Origin: Trileptium ribeirensis
Lineage: Eukaryota > Nematoda > Enoplea > Enoplida > Thoracostomopsidae
Assembly (NCBI GenBank): GCA_030248225.1
Contig: JASANE010017572.1
Location: 1 to 64,000 of the forward strand
DNA length: 64,000 nucleotides
Direction: 5' to 3'
Shown here: piece after piece, positions 34,196 through 46,997 of the stretch
How the letters are laid out: each line of letters begins with the position of its first letter
How positions within the stretch are numbered: position 1 is the first letter of the stretch
The notes under the pieces: generated by a model
Databases searched by the model: none
Told to the model about the DNA's origin: nothing
What the model saw: the letters and a program-made list of their open reading frames with translations, nothing else
Position numbers and translations under genes: made by a program

Positions 34196-35204
34196 TCGAC
34201 AACTAATTAAGAGGAACAACTTCATATACGCTATCATGGAAAGCTTATTTTAAGCATAATCGAGAGGAACCTTGAGCACATCATATTGTTAAAAGGAAAT
34301 GACGGAAAGCCGAAAAGGCCTTTTTTAGATTCCTACTACCCGAACTCCAAAATGCTGAAACAGCAGCTGCACTAAAATCTGTCATTCCTGTTTAACCAAA
34401 ATATCGCTATCGCTATATATGTACTAAAACACTGCACATTTATAATAAAAAATTTAAACAGTTTTACATCACATGACAACAAGTAAGCAGTACACTTCGT
34501 CTCGAACTATATAAAATAATTTAATACATTAGTTCTCGATTGATAGATCGATACGTATACATCGCTCAACTACGACTTTCACCCACGACTCTAACTCGGT
34601 TTTAAACACAATTCAATTCTAAAGCAGTACATAAAAGAGAAGGCAATCATACTATAAAATACCACAAATCCTTTTACAATCTCATTCTTCACGAAACGAC
34701 AGATACTGAATTAAACGAACACAGCATGACGCTAAACGCACAAATTACTCCAGTTACACCAACCGAACGCCTGTTGAGGAAATTAAGGCGTGATAAAAGG
34801 TGCAAAGTGCAAATTCAATAAATGTATATAAGTATATAGTTATGGGCGATCGGTGGGGGGCAATTTTATATATGTATTCGACGATTGTTATAACATTACA
34901 TGTTATAAAAGTGGTTAAAACGTTGGCGTAATAAAACACAATTCAGGACTGTTGGTTTTAAGGCAGAACTGGAAATTTTGCCTCTATACACCGTTCCATG
35001 AAAGCACTAACATCGAATACTGCATATGGTGCGTTACAGTGCATATAATATTTCGAGATGCATATTTTACGTATTAGTTACAGCACAAGCTACCAAGTGT
35101 TCCAGGAGTAAAATAAAATACAACGGGCGGGTACCACGCTGTGAACAAAATCTTAACCACTTATGGTTGGCGTTGAAATCAATGACTTGATGTTAACAGG
35201 AGAC
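34196..35204. other. Non-coding stretch
   Basis: AT-rich; no gene recognised. Confidence 0.35.
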
Positions 35205-35273
35205 CAACCAGGAGTTACACCATGGCCACTAGCTTGCAAAACTAGCGTGCTGCCAGTATACCACTGGCACCAG
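35205..35273 (-). mobile_element. tRNA-derived SINE head
   Basis: On the minus strand a tRNA-like sequence starts GGTGCCAGTGGTATACTGG (A-box-like), has GCTAGTTTTGCAAGCTAG in the anticodon-arm position (TGC as in Ala tRNA) and a weak B box, GGTGTAACTCC. The T arm does not close, so this is not a functional tRNA gene. A short SINE body probably follows to about 35,165. Confidence 0.5.
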
Positions 35274-35279
35274 TCAACT

Positions 35280-36345
35280 CGCATTGAAGATACGTTAAGA
35301 TAGTGCAGTGCTGCATATGTACGCATTAGTGTCTGAGCGATAAGAAGGCGATTTCATACTTCTCTTGCATAGCCAACCCGACAGACGTCATACGAATATA
35401 TACGTGGCATTCTCGAATATATACGTTGACCTCAGATCATGAGAAGGAAGTAGTATAGTCCATGAAAATTTTAGAAAACTCAAAATATCTACCGACAGGC
35501 TAGTGCATAAATATCTTTCAGAGAATGTTGGAACAAAACATAAGGTATATAATCTTATAATGTAATCAACGCCGACAAAATACTTGGGGTAAGAACCCTT
35601 GCACCTACCTGGTTTCATTAATAAGGAAGTGTTGGCATACACAGCTTTCCCTCCCCTACACCCCCAGATCCCCCAATGTGTCAAGATGTACTATACTTAA
35701 CTTGTGTCGTGGGCCACGTCCTGCAAAATATTTATTTAAGAGAATAATGTAATAAAGAGGTTTCGCGTTCGAACCCAGAATTAAACCCAGCTAGTCAAAT
35801 TTTAGTATTGAGCTTCGTGATCCACCTTTCGAAATCATACATCAGTAATACTTTAAAACCAAAGAACGGCCAATTTTAGCACATATCGAGAACACAAACT
35901 CTTCATTTCATGGTATAACTACCAAAAGAGAGAAACATTCGAAATGTATAAATCATAGATTTCAGGAAATATGATTTTACCCGCCATTTTTTCAACAATA
36001 CGTCTGATGAATACCACGTAGATGCAATTTCATCATTATATATATATCGCGACCACAAAAATCTGTAGGCCCATTCTGACTTCTACGTATAGCCAATGAC
36101 CGGTAATAATGTGGTGACTTCTGAATTTTCTGTTATTGTTCGCCGAACATCGCAGTGGATTTGAACTCCACACACACACACAAGAATATAACCGGTCACA
36201 AACGGTCATAAATATGCCCTACCCAAATGTTTTACAACCCCGACTTAGACGATATACATTTTCTTAGACCACCAATCTGGATCCAGACAAAATTTAACAC
36301 TAAGCGCTGCCATTACGGTACTAACCAGGAACGTGGAGAGCTGGG
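35280..36345. other. Non-coding stretch
   Basis: No supported gene. A (CA)n run lies near 36,170. Confidence 0.35.
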
Positions 36346-36349
36346 TTTA

Positions 36350-36488
36350 ATTGTCCGACAGCTGGGGTTTAATCTGGGTAGTTCAAGAACAAGGGGAACT
36401 TGATTTGGTGATCTAAGAATACGGTAGTCTTGATGTGGCGGTTCAAGAACATGACTGGGTTCTAGTCCGGTGGTTCAAGAACATGTTT
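36350..36488. repeat. Minisatellite, about 30-bp units
   Basis: GTTCAAGAAC-type words at about 36,381, 36,411 (diverged), 36,441 and 36,473 give a 30-32-bp period over at least four units. Confidence 0.65.
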
Positions 36489-37371
36489 ATGACAGTGAAA
36501 TGCCCGTCTTGTTCCTGATTATAAGGCTGAAATCGACCGCGACGATAATGTGGAAATTCTGAGGGGTGCCATATTCTTCTGGCGATAACGCCATGGCCGG
36601 CTCTTGGTAAACTAATTTAACGAGATGTCAAAAATTTTATAATTTTTCATGACAAAATTTAGCATTGTAATCCTCCACAGATCACCAGAAGAGGGCAAGA
36701 CCAATGGAGGTTTGAATCAATAAAACTAATATATTTAACGAGTTAAATATTTCTTTAAGCTCATAATTCACATGCCAAATAGAAGCAAAAATGCAGTTAG
36801 TCAGTCTAACTATTGCAATTTTCATTTTTCCGGTTTTTAAGCTTCGCCTATTAACGCTAATCCGGCTGCTCTCACCAAAGGAAGTGTTATAAATCATTGT
36901 TGTTGCTCTTGATGAGTATCATGTCTCCTGACACCTGTGATCACGATTACCGAGAATATGTTACAAGCATTAGGAGCCCAGATCCAAAACACCACACGTA
37001 TTTTTATAAATAAAGGACCTTTAGATATATATATATATATAATTATATTTAGAGTGTGCAGATACATTTGATTTTGCAACTGTATTTTGCTACAAATAAC
37101 ACTCCTTTGCTAAGGGGTGCAACAAACACTTGTTTTTTTTTGTTATTTTAGTGAGTAAATGAAAATTCAGATTTGCTGTGAAGAGTTCAGTTGTTAATTT
37201 GTTTTGCCATTTTTCTTGAGCAAAATGTATAGAAGGAGACGACTTAGAAAGACCTTCCCGTTTTAGTAATACAGTCTGGTACGAAAGTATTCGAGACATT
37301 GAGACATTGCTCAGAAAGTTACTCGAGTACTCAATTTAATTTTAACTAAGTTTACGGTTTAGCGTAAATAA
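36489..37371. other. Non-coding stretch
   Basis: No gene recognised. A (TA)n run lies near 37,030. Confidence 0.35.
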
Positions 37372-37845
37372 ATTGAACTTTTGGGCGAGTCATATACGAA
37401 AAATCGAATTTATGGGTCCCCAAAAAAACGATGAACCTAAATTCAGGGGTACAGGATCTAGACAGGCACTCGAAATAGTGATCACAAAGTCACTACAGTA
37501 TGCAATTTGGCAAGTTTACTTTTTAACGAAACTAAATCGCACTTTCGACGAGCCAGAAACAAAAAATCGAATTTTTGGGCATTGGTTATACCTTCATCGA
37601 GAAATTTTTTTTCAAAAAGTTTGGGAACAGCGATATTGGTAACCAACGATGACCCAAAAAAAACGACAAATATTTGTCACAAATATGGCCGAACTATTTC
37701 TTTTCTTATAAATGAAAATGAAATATTTTCTAAACGATCTCGTGGAGCTGAGTCGAATGGTACCAAAATTTCGGTTGCATCTTCAAAATTGACCAATTTT
37801 GTGCAGGAGGACTCTAGGAAAGACACATATATGACACTAATCTAA
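37372..37845 (+). mobile_element. F2 element copy, diverged
   Basis: GGGTCCCC, AAATATTTTCTAAACGATCT, GGAGCTGAGTCGAATGGTAC and ATCTTCAAAATTGACCAATT match other F2 copies. The overlapping frames here have no domain and follow the repeat. Confidence 0.55.
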
Positions 37846-39739
37846 TCTCAGCACAAAATATAAAAACTGAGCCAAATTTTTATATAAGCATAAAGTATGA
37901 CGCTATTAATGCACATTAAGCCAGCTACTTCTCTGGCCTTCGTGAAATAAACATTGACATCTGACACGATGATGTTTTTTATTAAAGTTTTAAAGCTGTT
38001 GTAAAATTTTCAATTACTGAAGACAAAAATACTAACATTTTACTATCCATTAACAATAGTTATACTAATATGGTCACAGCCATACATAATCTGTGTGCCA
38101 TTGCAAGAATTGATTTTGGGCGAGACTTAGCTACTGTTCATTTCATAAGATGAATGTTAAATTCTAAAGCATTATCACAATAAGTCACTATAAGGACCAC
38201 ATATTTAAAAAAACAGCAAATTCTAAACCAACGTCGCTTCCTATATTACGAAGATTTCGCTACTACTTTATATCCTATTTTAGTAAGCGCGAGCGTACGG
38301 CTTGTTTCCATAGCTGCTGCATAACCAACATTAGCCAGCATATAAAACGCACGTGCTGCGTAAAAAAAGAACATGTGCTTGCGATGACTAAAAGTATGCA
38401 ATTTTTCAATATATTTCATGATGTTTTATAGGGCATAACTTTTTCCTGAAAAATCAAAGAACAGCACAGGTTCTATTTTTGAAAACAGCGCCAAGTTTTG
38501 TACAAAAGTAGAGATTCAACCAAATTTCAGCAGGATTTTGCTTCGAAATACTTCGCTAAAATTGGTAGGATTTACCTTATTAATTCTTATTAGTTTGACA
38601 AAATAGTATACACGCTTTCGATATGGCGAAGATGCGGAAGTTAATTTCAATATTGAATTTCTGACATCGGTGTATTTGGAGTATCAGTAACGATGTCTTA
38701 TGTGATTAGTACTAACGAATCAAGGTTACATAAAATCTTCATTAGAAACTGCAGTTCAAACACATTTCGCGCTTGCTATATTATGAGGACATTTTGTAAC
38801 ACAAACTTGTTTGCCTTGAAACGCCCCAACCTCAGGGACATTGTTAAGTACTATATTAGGGAACGAATGAAATTAATTCTAATCCTGAGTCAGTTGCCTG
38901 TATAGTATTTCATTGAAATTTGTACGGCTCCGGCCTGATAATCGTTTACTGTTCATTTTTGCTTCAAATTTCAAGGCATTTTTATGTGAAACCTCCCTAT
39001 ACTGCTCAATAGGTATATTAGCTAATGCTGCATAGTCAAAAGATACAAGAAGAAACCAGTTATATCGCAGAAGAAAAAACGTTTACGTAGTGAAAAAAAA
39101 ATAATTTATATATATATACTCGTAAAACAGAACATTGTCTGCTGAAGCAGTAAAACTCTATCAAATATGTATGTATGTAAACAATTAATAGTCTTTAGTC
39201 ACAAAGTCTGCCTTGCAATGTTTATTAATAATCGCGTTAATTGGTTTTCAAAAGTTGTAGGCTATTTTTCCATTATTACATTTGAACTGTTTTATTGAGA
39301 AGGAGAATATTATTGCATTTACAACAGTATGAATAGATTATTGTAATAATACTAAAGTATTTAATACAGCGTACAATGAAAAGAAATTCCAGTATTATCA
39401 TTGTAATTGTAGTCATTTGATGGTGTAGTAAGTGTGAAAGCACAACTTGTGTATGTGTACAGTGACAGCATTTAATTTTCCTAGCTTATAGCAATATTTT
39501 GAATTCTTCCACAAGAATCCTTACAGCCCCACTTCATTCCGTAAACGAATGTTAGTAAAAAGATCTTGAAACTTTTGTATGTACTTTTAGCGGGTTTTAT
39601 CGTTCGATACTACTTTTATATTTTATACTGTAATCATTACGTATACATTAGTCGTGTGCTATTGAGGAATAGCCACCGTACTCCAAGAGCGTTCTAGTTT
39701 GGAGTCTTAATACACATGGTGAGCCCGACGTGATATTTC
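37846..39739. other. Non-coding stretch
   Basis: No gene recognised; AT-rich. Confidence 0.35.
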
Positions 39740-40398
39740 ATCAAATAAATGTGAAAAACGAGCGGAAGAAATTCTTAAAACCGACAATCCGAGGCAGTGC
39801 AAAGCGCTGTCAACCGCTGCCAAAAATTCATACTTACCAAGAGAAATAAACAAAATGGCTTAAAGTTCGTGAACATGTGATGTATAAATGCCTTATGGAT
39901 AAATTTCAACAAAATGAAGATTTTGCGGAAAAATTATTGGCGACGCAAAATCAACTTTTGATTGAAGCCAATCCTGATGACAACTTTTGAGGGATAGGTA
40001 TGCAAGCACACAATGTGCCCAAAATAATATGTACTACAACTTTCCCAAATTCACACATGATGGGTAAACTGTTAATGCCTGTGTGAAATGAAAATATTAT
40101 GAACAAATCACCAGAAACATGCCTATTTGTGTGTGATTCAATTGGGAAACACGTTAAAAGCAACCAATTTACCACAATTTCATGGGCTGGTGCCAAATTA
40201 TCAGGCGTTTTTCGTTTGGCAGAATTCACTACTCATCATAAAGTGGATAAAGTTATAATATTAGCCGGAACAAACAATATTACGCTTGACACGCCGTGGT
40301 CTGCAAATCCCCGCATCGCTAAAAATGGTTCATTGATGCGAGAGAAACCAGCCAAAACTGCCAAAGTAAGCATGTATCTGCAACTGGTGCTATGCTAA
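39740..40398 (+). pseudogene. NADAR domain plus SGNH-like esterase fragment, broken
   Basis: The NADAR family (YbiA-like N-glycosidases of nucleotide/riboflavin metabolism) is recognisable. A first frame has RAEEILKTDNPRQCKALS. After one frameshift (between 39,850 and 39,856) a second has WLKVREHVMYKCLMDKF and EKLLATQNQLLIEANPDDNF, then TGA (39,988) where the family has Trp, then GIGM and MMGKLLMPV, then TGA (40,084) where the family usually has Arg. The same frame continues at Met 40,099 into CLFVCDSIGKHV and KVIILAGTNNI, like the block I and block III motifs of SGNH hydrolases. So one protein appears to have joined NADAR and an SGNH-like domain. The 3' end abuts a SINE. Origin from a transposon is possible. 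Confidence 0.65.
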
Positions 40399-40562
40399 GC
40401 AGGTGGCGTCCCTGGTGGGGTTACCTAAAAAGGTTAAACACCCTTATAAGCTGTTATTGTTTTTGCTAAATAGCGCTCACACTGAACACTGGGTCCGTCG
40501 GGTATTGAACATCGGGCCTTTCGCATGCGCAGCAGACGTCCTAACCACTACATCAAGGACCC
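40395..40562 (-). mobile_element. tRNA-derived SINE
   Basis: The head (40,562 to 40,491 on the minus strand) is 72 nt, the size of a tRNA, with a GGGTCC/GGACCC acceptor stem, an A box in TGTAGTGGTTAGG and a B box in GTTCAATAC. The anticodon loop TGCGCAT has G in place of the universal T33, and the anticodon stem is mismatched, so it is a pseudo-tRNA. A body of about 95 bp follows toward 40,395. Confidence 0.65.
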
Positions 40563-40679
40563 GTATGGCCCGCGTTTGGTAATTTTGCGATGATATTCCA
40601 ACTGGTGAATTGACGCTTTGCTAGTTGTGTTAATTATTTGTGTTCACTACACCACTCAGCCAAATAGGACTTTTCGGTT

Positions 40680-41190
40680 AGTAGCCCACCCCGAAATTAA
40701 TTCTGAAGATACAGCGAAATTTTAGTACCTTTCGACTCAGCCGAAAACAAGTCTCGTTAAGAAAATATCCATCTGGGCCATTTTTGTTAAAATAAATTAT
40801 TACGATTTTTTTGGGTTCCCAGTAGATCCCAAAATTTTCGAAAAAATTCTCAATAAATGCATAATTATATACACTATTCGAACAGCATTGACGACCTGAG
40901 TAAAATTGGCACAATCAATTCAAGGGCTAAGAACTTAGGCTTAGTTCACATAAATAGAAAGAACTCATTAACAAATGGACGGATTGAGGAGATTTTAAGT
41001 CCATTCCATTCAGCTCGTCAATATGATTCGAATCATGTATAAAATTATGCATTTGAGAAAAAAATTTGCCATAAAATGGCCGAATTAGAAATTATCTTAA
41101 CCAATTCGTCGAGCTGAGTAGGCTGACACTGAAATTATCGCTCTATCTTTAAAATTGCCCAATTTCGGGCTGGGTCAAAAAGACTTGCCA
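40680..41190. mobile_element. F2 foldback element
   Basis: The left end (minus orientation: GTAGCCCACCCCGAAATTAA ... ATACAGCGAAATTTTAGTAC) and right end (plus: GAGCTGAGTAGGCTGACAC ... CAATTTCGGGCTGGG) are inverted copies of the same sequence, so the whole is a foldback of about 510 bp. Termini begin (G)TAGCCC in this and the copy at 47.75 kb. Confidence 0.6.
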
Positions 41191-41879
41191 AATATACCAC
41201 CCCGACATCCAAGGCACGGAAAATGTTTCCAAAAATTAAGAGTAAAATTGCTGTAAATAGAGGAAATTAGGAAAAATTTATCCCAACTTGGAAAAAATAT
41301 TAGTAAAATTGGGGAGAATTTGAAGTTTCTACATATTTCAAAGAAATACTTTGCCTATTGCTCCGCTCACTTTTTGAAATTTATTACGTTTACTAGTTAT
41401 TACGTGCTGCAGCTACACACACATTCAAACATTAACGCCGGATCAAACGATTAATCGCCATTTGGCACCATAAACATAAACAATGAAACAAAAACATGCC
41501 TAAAGTGCTTTTGCTTACTTATTATGTAACAAGAAAATAACGTTTTGTAATCTATACCTATCAGATGTTGTATTGTTTGACTGCCCTGAAAAATACAAAC
41601 GTATATTATGTATATATTGCTTGGACTTTCTCTTACGTATATATAAGATTTTGTAAATCCGATGGAAATATATTAAATTTCGCTTGTTTTGGATTGAACA
41701 TTTTGGTACGAAATTTCACGTTTTGGTCAGACTCATGAGTCTGTAACATAAACGCTATTACTAGTAACTCGCAAGAGAAGGTGAAACGGAGATAGTTTCA
41801 TCAAGAGTATCTTTATCCTTTTGTGTAATCACTTATAACGCGCTTTGTGCTAGATGCATATACTACACTAAACCTGTAC
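41191..41879. other. Non-coding stretch
   Basis: The first 140 bp have GGAAAATT-type imperfect repeats like those at 52,150-52,260. No gene. Confidence 0.35.
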
Positions 41880-42170
41880 AACACTGAACCCATTGAAAAC
41901 CTTAGAACCTAGTGCACCCAAGCCCATTAAAAACTGAAATTGCACGCAGTATTTGAGTTAGTGTCTAGATAAATCAACCATCGTATTCAGCACGCCTAAA
42001 AATGTATATATAGGCCATTCTCGACGCCCTGCATGCAATAAGTAAACAAACTAGCAAAGACAGACTTATTTTGGCAACTGGGTTAGTTGAGCCTAAATCC
42101 ATTGAAAACGTCTCACTACATTTTGGAAATCAATCCAAAAACCATTGAAACCTCATGAAAAGCTATAATT
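41880..42170 (+). repeat. F8 repeat, plus orientation
   Basis: AACCATCGTATTCAGC followed about 55 bp later by CCCTGCATGCAATA, and several CCCATTGAAAAC words, match the reverse complement of 23,330-23,790. Confidence 0.5.
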
Positions 42171-43934
42171 CAGTCAATTTGGATTTTAAATAGCAAAACT
42201 GTTCTATTGATGACCAAATAGATATTCGTTGTAAGGTAAAAAACACACAACAACGTGCCGAAATTTGAAAAATCGTTATTTATGGTAACGGGTCAACCAA
42301 TTATATTCGGGTACATAACAGCTCAGGGAGTGGTCTCACAAAAAGTCCTTGTCAGCAAACTTGTATTTATCGATAAGCTCATTTCGTGGTGTCGGGTTTT
42401 CGATGCGAAGCCTGTGTCGCGAGATATTGGCTGCGAAAGATTGATACCGGTATGACCAAATTTGGAAAAAAACCCTTAAAACCTGTTTTTGCCATTTTGA
42501 CTCAGAAAACGTGGTCGGAGCTATTCGCTTTAACTAAAGTGCACATCATCACCAGTTTTGCTGTCGAATAAAAAAATTATCGAAATCCATCAAAGATGAA
42601 TTATACGTGACAGAAACAGACAAGAAAAGAAATTTTGACCATTTCCCCCTAGTGCCTTCAGTGAAAACTCCGCTTGCTCCGTTTTTAGTAACAATATCGA
42701 GCCAAGGATGTAGTTTCCTGTATTGTCCAAACCGCTGCAAGTCGTAAATAAAAACGATTAGCACGTCCAGTATTGAATATATTAAGCCATGCTGCACGGA
42801 TATTAAGGAGAAGTATTTAGATGTTTCCTTGGCTGGATAGGTAGGAGTTCTACTAACTGACAAAAACCATGCCAATAGCTAAAGTAAATAAGCAAACATG
42901 TTAAAATAAAAATTGTAACCAAAATTAAGCCAGAAGTTGTTCTGAATAATCTGCTTCGGAACGATAATGGCGGCTTAACGGAGCTAATATCATTAAGCTT
43001 TGGCTTTCTATCACGTATAAGTAAATTTTCTAAGTGCGGCGGCACATTTCGGGATTAAAACTGGAACCGATGACTTGAACATTTATTGTAAATTTCAGAG
43101 GATTAGCCTGCGGTTGGCAGTTTTGTATATGCTGATAAATACCAGAGTTCTAAAATTGGGCGCTGTTAACTTGTTTCCGGTTTGGGTTCAAATTTCCGGC
43201 AAGGGGAGAATTTACTTATACGTAACAGAAAACTCAAGCTTAATGATATTAGTCCCTTAGGCCGCTATTATTGTTCAAAGTTGATTATTCAGCACAACTT
43301 CTGGCGTAATTTAAGATACAATTTTGAGGTCAATAGCTCCATGCAAGCAATTTCTCTTATACATAGCGAATTTGTATAATCTTGAAAAAACGTAAATCAC
43401 ATATTTACTGTCTTATATACAATTCAAATGCTGAAGCACAAGCACAACAACGCTTATGAATCATCCCCGAAAAGTACTACAAACGATAGGAATAGCAATG
43501 ATCACTTATGCCATCTAACAATATTGGTAACGTCGTATGATCGCTACATACCAAACACGGCTTTTCCGAGCATCCCATAGTTAGGCCAGAGGTGTGTGCG
43601 TGCAGAAATTATCGCGCACCGGTACCAGCGCAGATCAAAGGGGCAGCCCATTGCCACTACGCTCGTACCCGCGGGCTCAATAAGTTTTTTCAGGCCCGCG
43701 AGGCCTGCAAGTTATTGAATCCTTAATGGTTCAACATATTTATCGTGTTGCGGTTTAAAGCCCTTCTAATCTTAACTTTTTGATTGCGGATTCTTCGCCA
43801 GCGATCACTCGCTGCCCAGGTTGCACGACAAGGACGTGGTCTGCTTTCGCAGCCCACCTCCCTACCGCCCAACCAACCATCCAAATGGAAGCTCGCCGCC
43901 ATTCAGGGAGGCTGCCCGTCCCTTGCCTAGCACA
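42171..43934. other. Non-coding stretch
   Basis: Contains TTACTTATACGTAACAGAAA-type words, which are also found in reverse complement near 42,600 and 43,010. No gene recognised. Confidence 0.35.
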
Positions 43935-44660
43935 GGAATTTGTACCGTCCTAAAGGTACCGTAATTTGCACTTCTGTAGGGACTAGTAAAGGGACCCTCC
44001 TTGTGGTCTACAACGCCCACTAACTGCCTAGTGGCTTCTACAGTGCTCAGTAAAGGGAATTGCCTAGTTTCTTCTACAATGTCCAAAGATGAAACCTCTG
44101 GTAAATTTACGGCGCAAAGTAAACGGAACCGCTTACAGGCTTCTACAGTCGAGGGCGTAGCTAGGGGGTTGCGGGGGTCGCGACCCCCCCCCCTTTGGTT
44201 CAACCCCAAACAAAATTTTTTTGAATGATTTCGGTTGAAAATCATGTCGGAAATCGCCTTAAAAGTAGCATCTCTCGCACTAGAAAACAATAACTTTGAA
44301 CCGAATTTTTGACCAAACTTCACATTTTTGTATGAAAATTCGCTATTTTGGCAACAGCTGCATCTTTACTTGTTTACGGCATACTTAATATACCAATTCT
44401 GGACCCCGCTTTCACATATCTGAACTCGACCCCCCGGACCCCCCTTTTAGGTACCCACTATGGGTAGCGACCCCCCCCTTTCAAAATTCCTGGCTACGCC
44501 CTTGTCTACAGTGTCTAGTAAAAAGAGCCGCAAGCCGTCTAGTGATCTCAACGTCTACGTCGCCTAGTGGCTTCTACAGCGCCCAGTAAATGGAACCGCA
44601 CAGTTTCTTCTGCAAACCCCCAAAGGGGAAATTCCTAGCGACTTCTACACCTCCCGTTAA
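43935..44660. repeat. Minisatellite, about 35-bp units, interrupted
   Basis: Units of the type CTAGTGGCTTCTACAGYGCC followed by CAGTAAAGGGAACCG repeat imperfectly on both sides of a 355-bp insertion (44,150-44,504). Unit length is 33-36 bp. Divergence between units is substantial, so the array is old. Confidence 0.75.
44150..44504. mobile_element. hAT-type MITE with 8-bp target duplication
   Basis: The left end is CGAGGGCGTAGCTAGG. The right end, reversed, is CAAGGGCGTAGCCAGG (14 of 16 identical). Both continue into G/C runs. It is flanked by perfect 8-bp direct repeats TCTACAGT (44,142-44,149 and 44,505-44,512), the duplication size of hAT elements. It is 355 bp long with no transposase, so it is non-autonomous. 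It sits inside the minisatellite. Confidence 0.85.
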
Positions 44661-44883
44661 AGAATATATTACTTTAAAAAAACCTGCGGGTACCCGTACC
44701 CGGTACCGCAGGTCCAACATTTGATCCTGTACCCAGCACGGTTTGCGAGTAACCGTACCTGCGCACAGCTCTTAGTTAGGCTACATGTAATCGCCACGCC
44801 CAATAGCTCTCTCAAGCTTTGCATAAAAACAACTGTTTGCAAAGAAGACTATCATGGAACTAATGATGGATGAGGATATCTAA
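44661..44883. other. Short spacer
   Basis: CCTGCGGGTACCCGTACC and GGTACCGCAGG form a GC-rich hairpin near 44,680-44,712. Nothing else seen. Confidence 0.4.
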
Positions 44884-45996
44884 CAGGGAGTAACTGGAAT
44901 TCCTGTTCCGACGAAAATCGTGTTCTGATTGCGGTTCCGGTAAAGCGCAAAACCATACCGGAACCGGTATTCCGGTTTACAAATTTTGTTTGAAATTTTC
45001 CACATTTTTTGCTTATCTGTGATCCAAACATTTGTAATATATATTATACAATGATCAAGCTCCAACACGGCCAAGCAAAAGAAGTGATTAACTCGGCAAT
45101 TTGCCGTGTGAAACGTAAGTAGGGCGCATAATTTCAGCAGGAATTTTTCATCTTAACCTGCAGGAGTTTGTTAACAAAACAAAGCCAGGTCGATGCTTGT
45201 AGTAGCTATTTTGCACATTCAGAAGTCTGCGGGGTACGTTCGAATTAAAAGGAACCAACTCGGTGACAGAGTATGGCTTACGCAGAAGTACTTAGGGTAC
45301 GCTTGGCGAACATAAATTGCGTCAAGCACCAGTCAGTGCGCTTGTAAACTTGGTAAATCATTCTAAATTGAAGCAAACTAACGTTATCCGCAACGCAGGC
45401 AGAAGCTGCGTTCTTGGCATTAAACTGTATTTATGGAAACTGTGCGTGCAGTTTGTCTCATTTATAGCATTCTGATTAGAAAGTTATCCTCATTATCATA
45501 TAACTGATGGGCACTGTTTGTCCAAGGCTAGCCTAAACAGTGTCTCTGACCACTGATCAGAAAATTACCTTCTATCTATTATTTTCTCTTAGAATCATAT
45601 AAACCAATAATTTCAAGTTTCCTACAGAAGAACATGTAACAAACGTATGTGTAGTAAAGGGAGGCGACTGCAGACAGAACGAAAGTGTTTATTCTATGCT
45701 CCATGCGTTGTAAGCACATTGAATTTGACGCAGTATAAGCAAGGGTGTACAGTGGAAGATATTTTTTGTGGTGTGTACAAAAACCGACTTTGTTAGCTTC
45801 CTCAGTCTCTTTATAGTTTCAGAAAGGCAATAATGCCATCACAATACATTAAGTTTAATGTAAAAGTTATTTTAATGCATTTTAAATCCACTATACCTTA
45901 GTTTCTTCCTTCATCTGTTTTACTATATATATAAATTTGGAAGACCAGGTTCCGGTTCCGGATCCGGTTTAAATGGACGGTTCCGGTAATTCCCTG
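44884..45996 (+). mobile_element. F5 hAT-like non-autonomous element, copy 1
   Basis: The left terminus is CAGGGAGTAACTGGAATTCC. The right terminus, reversed, is CAGGGAATTACCGGAACC. The flanking 8-mers ATATCTAA and ATATATAG agree at 6 of 8 positions and fit the hAT nTnnnnAn pattern. It is 1,113 bp long, with CCGGAA/TTCCGG repeats near both ends and no transposase. About 950 bp align, reversed, with 57,020-58,013. Confidence 0.75.
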
Positions 45997-46004
45997 ATAT
46001 ATAG

Positions 46005-46995
46005 TTACGATTTCGCATCCGAAAACTACTCGCAAATCATGACATTGCATCTGGTGACTGTTAGCAAAATTTTACTGGCGCAGAAATCACAAACCCCTGA
46101 TTATACGTTCCCGAGAAGGCACTGTTTACAGAGATATTTTCATATGACATTTTGTGCGAAGAGGGTTTTGGCGTAGGTTCCACATAACGTGTCTTAACTG
46201 GGTTAATTTTAACATACATTTGGCTTCACTGACCGTCTCGGGTAACCGGTTTCAGTTAGAAAAACAAAATACTTCCATTTTCAAAACGCTAAAAAAAATT
46301 TGGTTTTTGTTACCTTTTTTCGTAAACAAATTTATGGTAAGGTATTACTTGTTGCAGTCAATACGTACGTACAAATCTGGATTCATTACTTATCCATCCT
46401 TTTAATTTTTGGGATAATATTTATCTGAGCCGATTTATAACAGAAAACCTATCGAAATTTAGCATTTTTCGGACGTAATATTTTGATTCTGAAATTTTTT
46501 GGATATTTATGATCTTCAGCCGAGTTTTCGGATCTTCTAAATTTCGGAATTCGACCATTGACATTACCGCTTGTACTAAATACTAGTGGATTAAGTAAGA
46601 AAAACCTACAGTGTCATGGTTGCAAATGCGATCCTGGCATGTGACTCATGTCCACATAGCCAATCGTGCTTTACGACCTATTTTAGTCACTTATTACGAT
46701 CTCTGTTAAAACATTTTGCACCCCAAAAAAATTTCCAAAATGTACTACGAGAAGCTTTGAGGAACATATACGTCGAAGCTTGAACAAGAATGTAACCACG
46801 TATCTTAACAATATAGCAACATTTGTTTTGAGAATGGTACCGCACGGACCATATTTTCCTGGAAATTTCAAAATTCAAATGTCGAACATAAAATTCCACC
46901 ATAATTTAAACAGAAACAGGTAATTTAAACCAACTTTTAAGACTAAACTTGCAAAGTGGCTGCATTTATACTACATTTTGCCAAACACTGCCGCC
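46005..46995. other. Non-coding stretch
   Basis: No gene recognised. Confidence 0.35.
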
Positions 46996-46997
46996 TT

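Noticed and set aside
40491..40562. Functional Ala tRNA gene (CGC)
   Set aside because: G at position 33, mismatched anticodon and D stems, and a SINE-like body downstream indicate a pseudo-tRNA.
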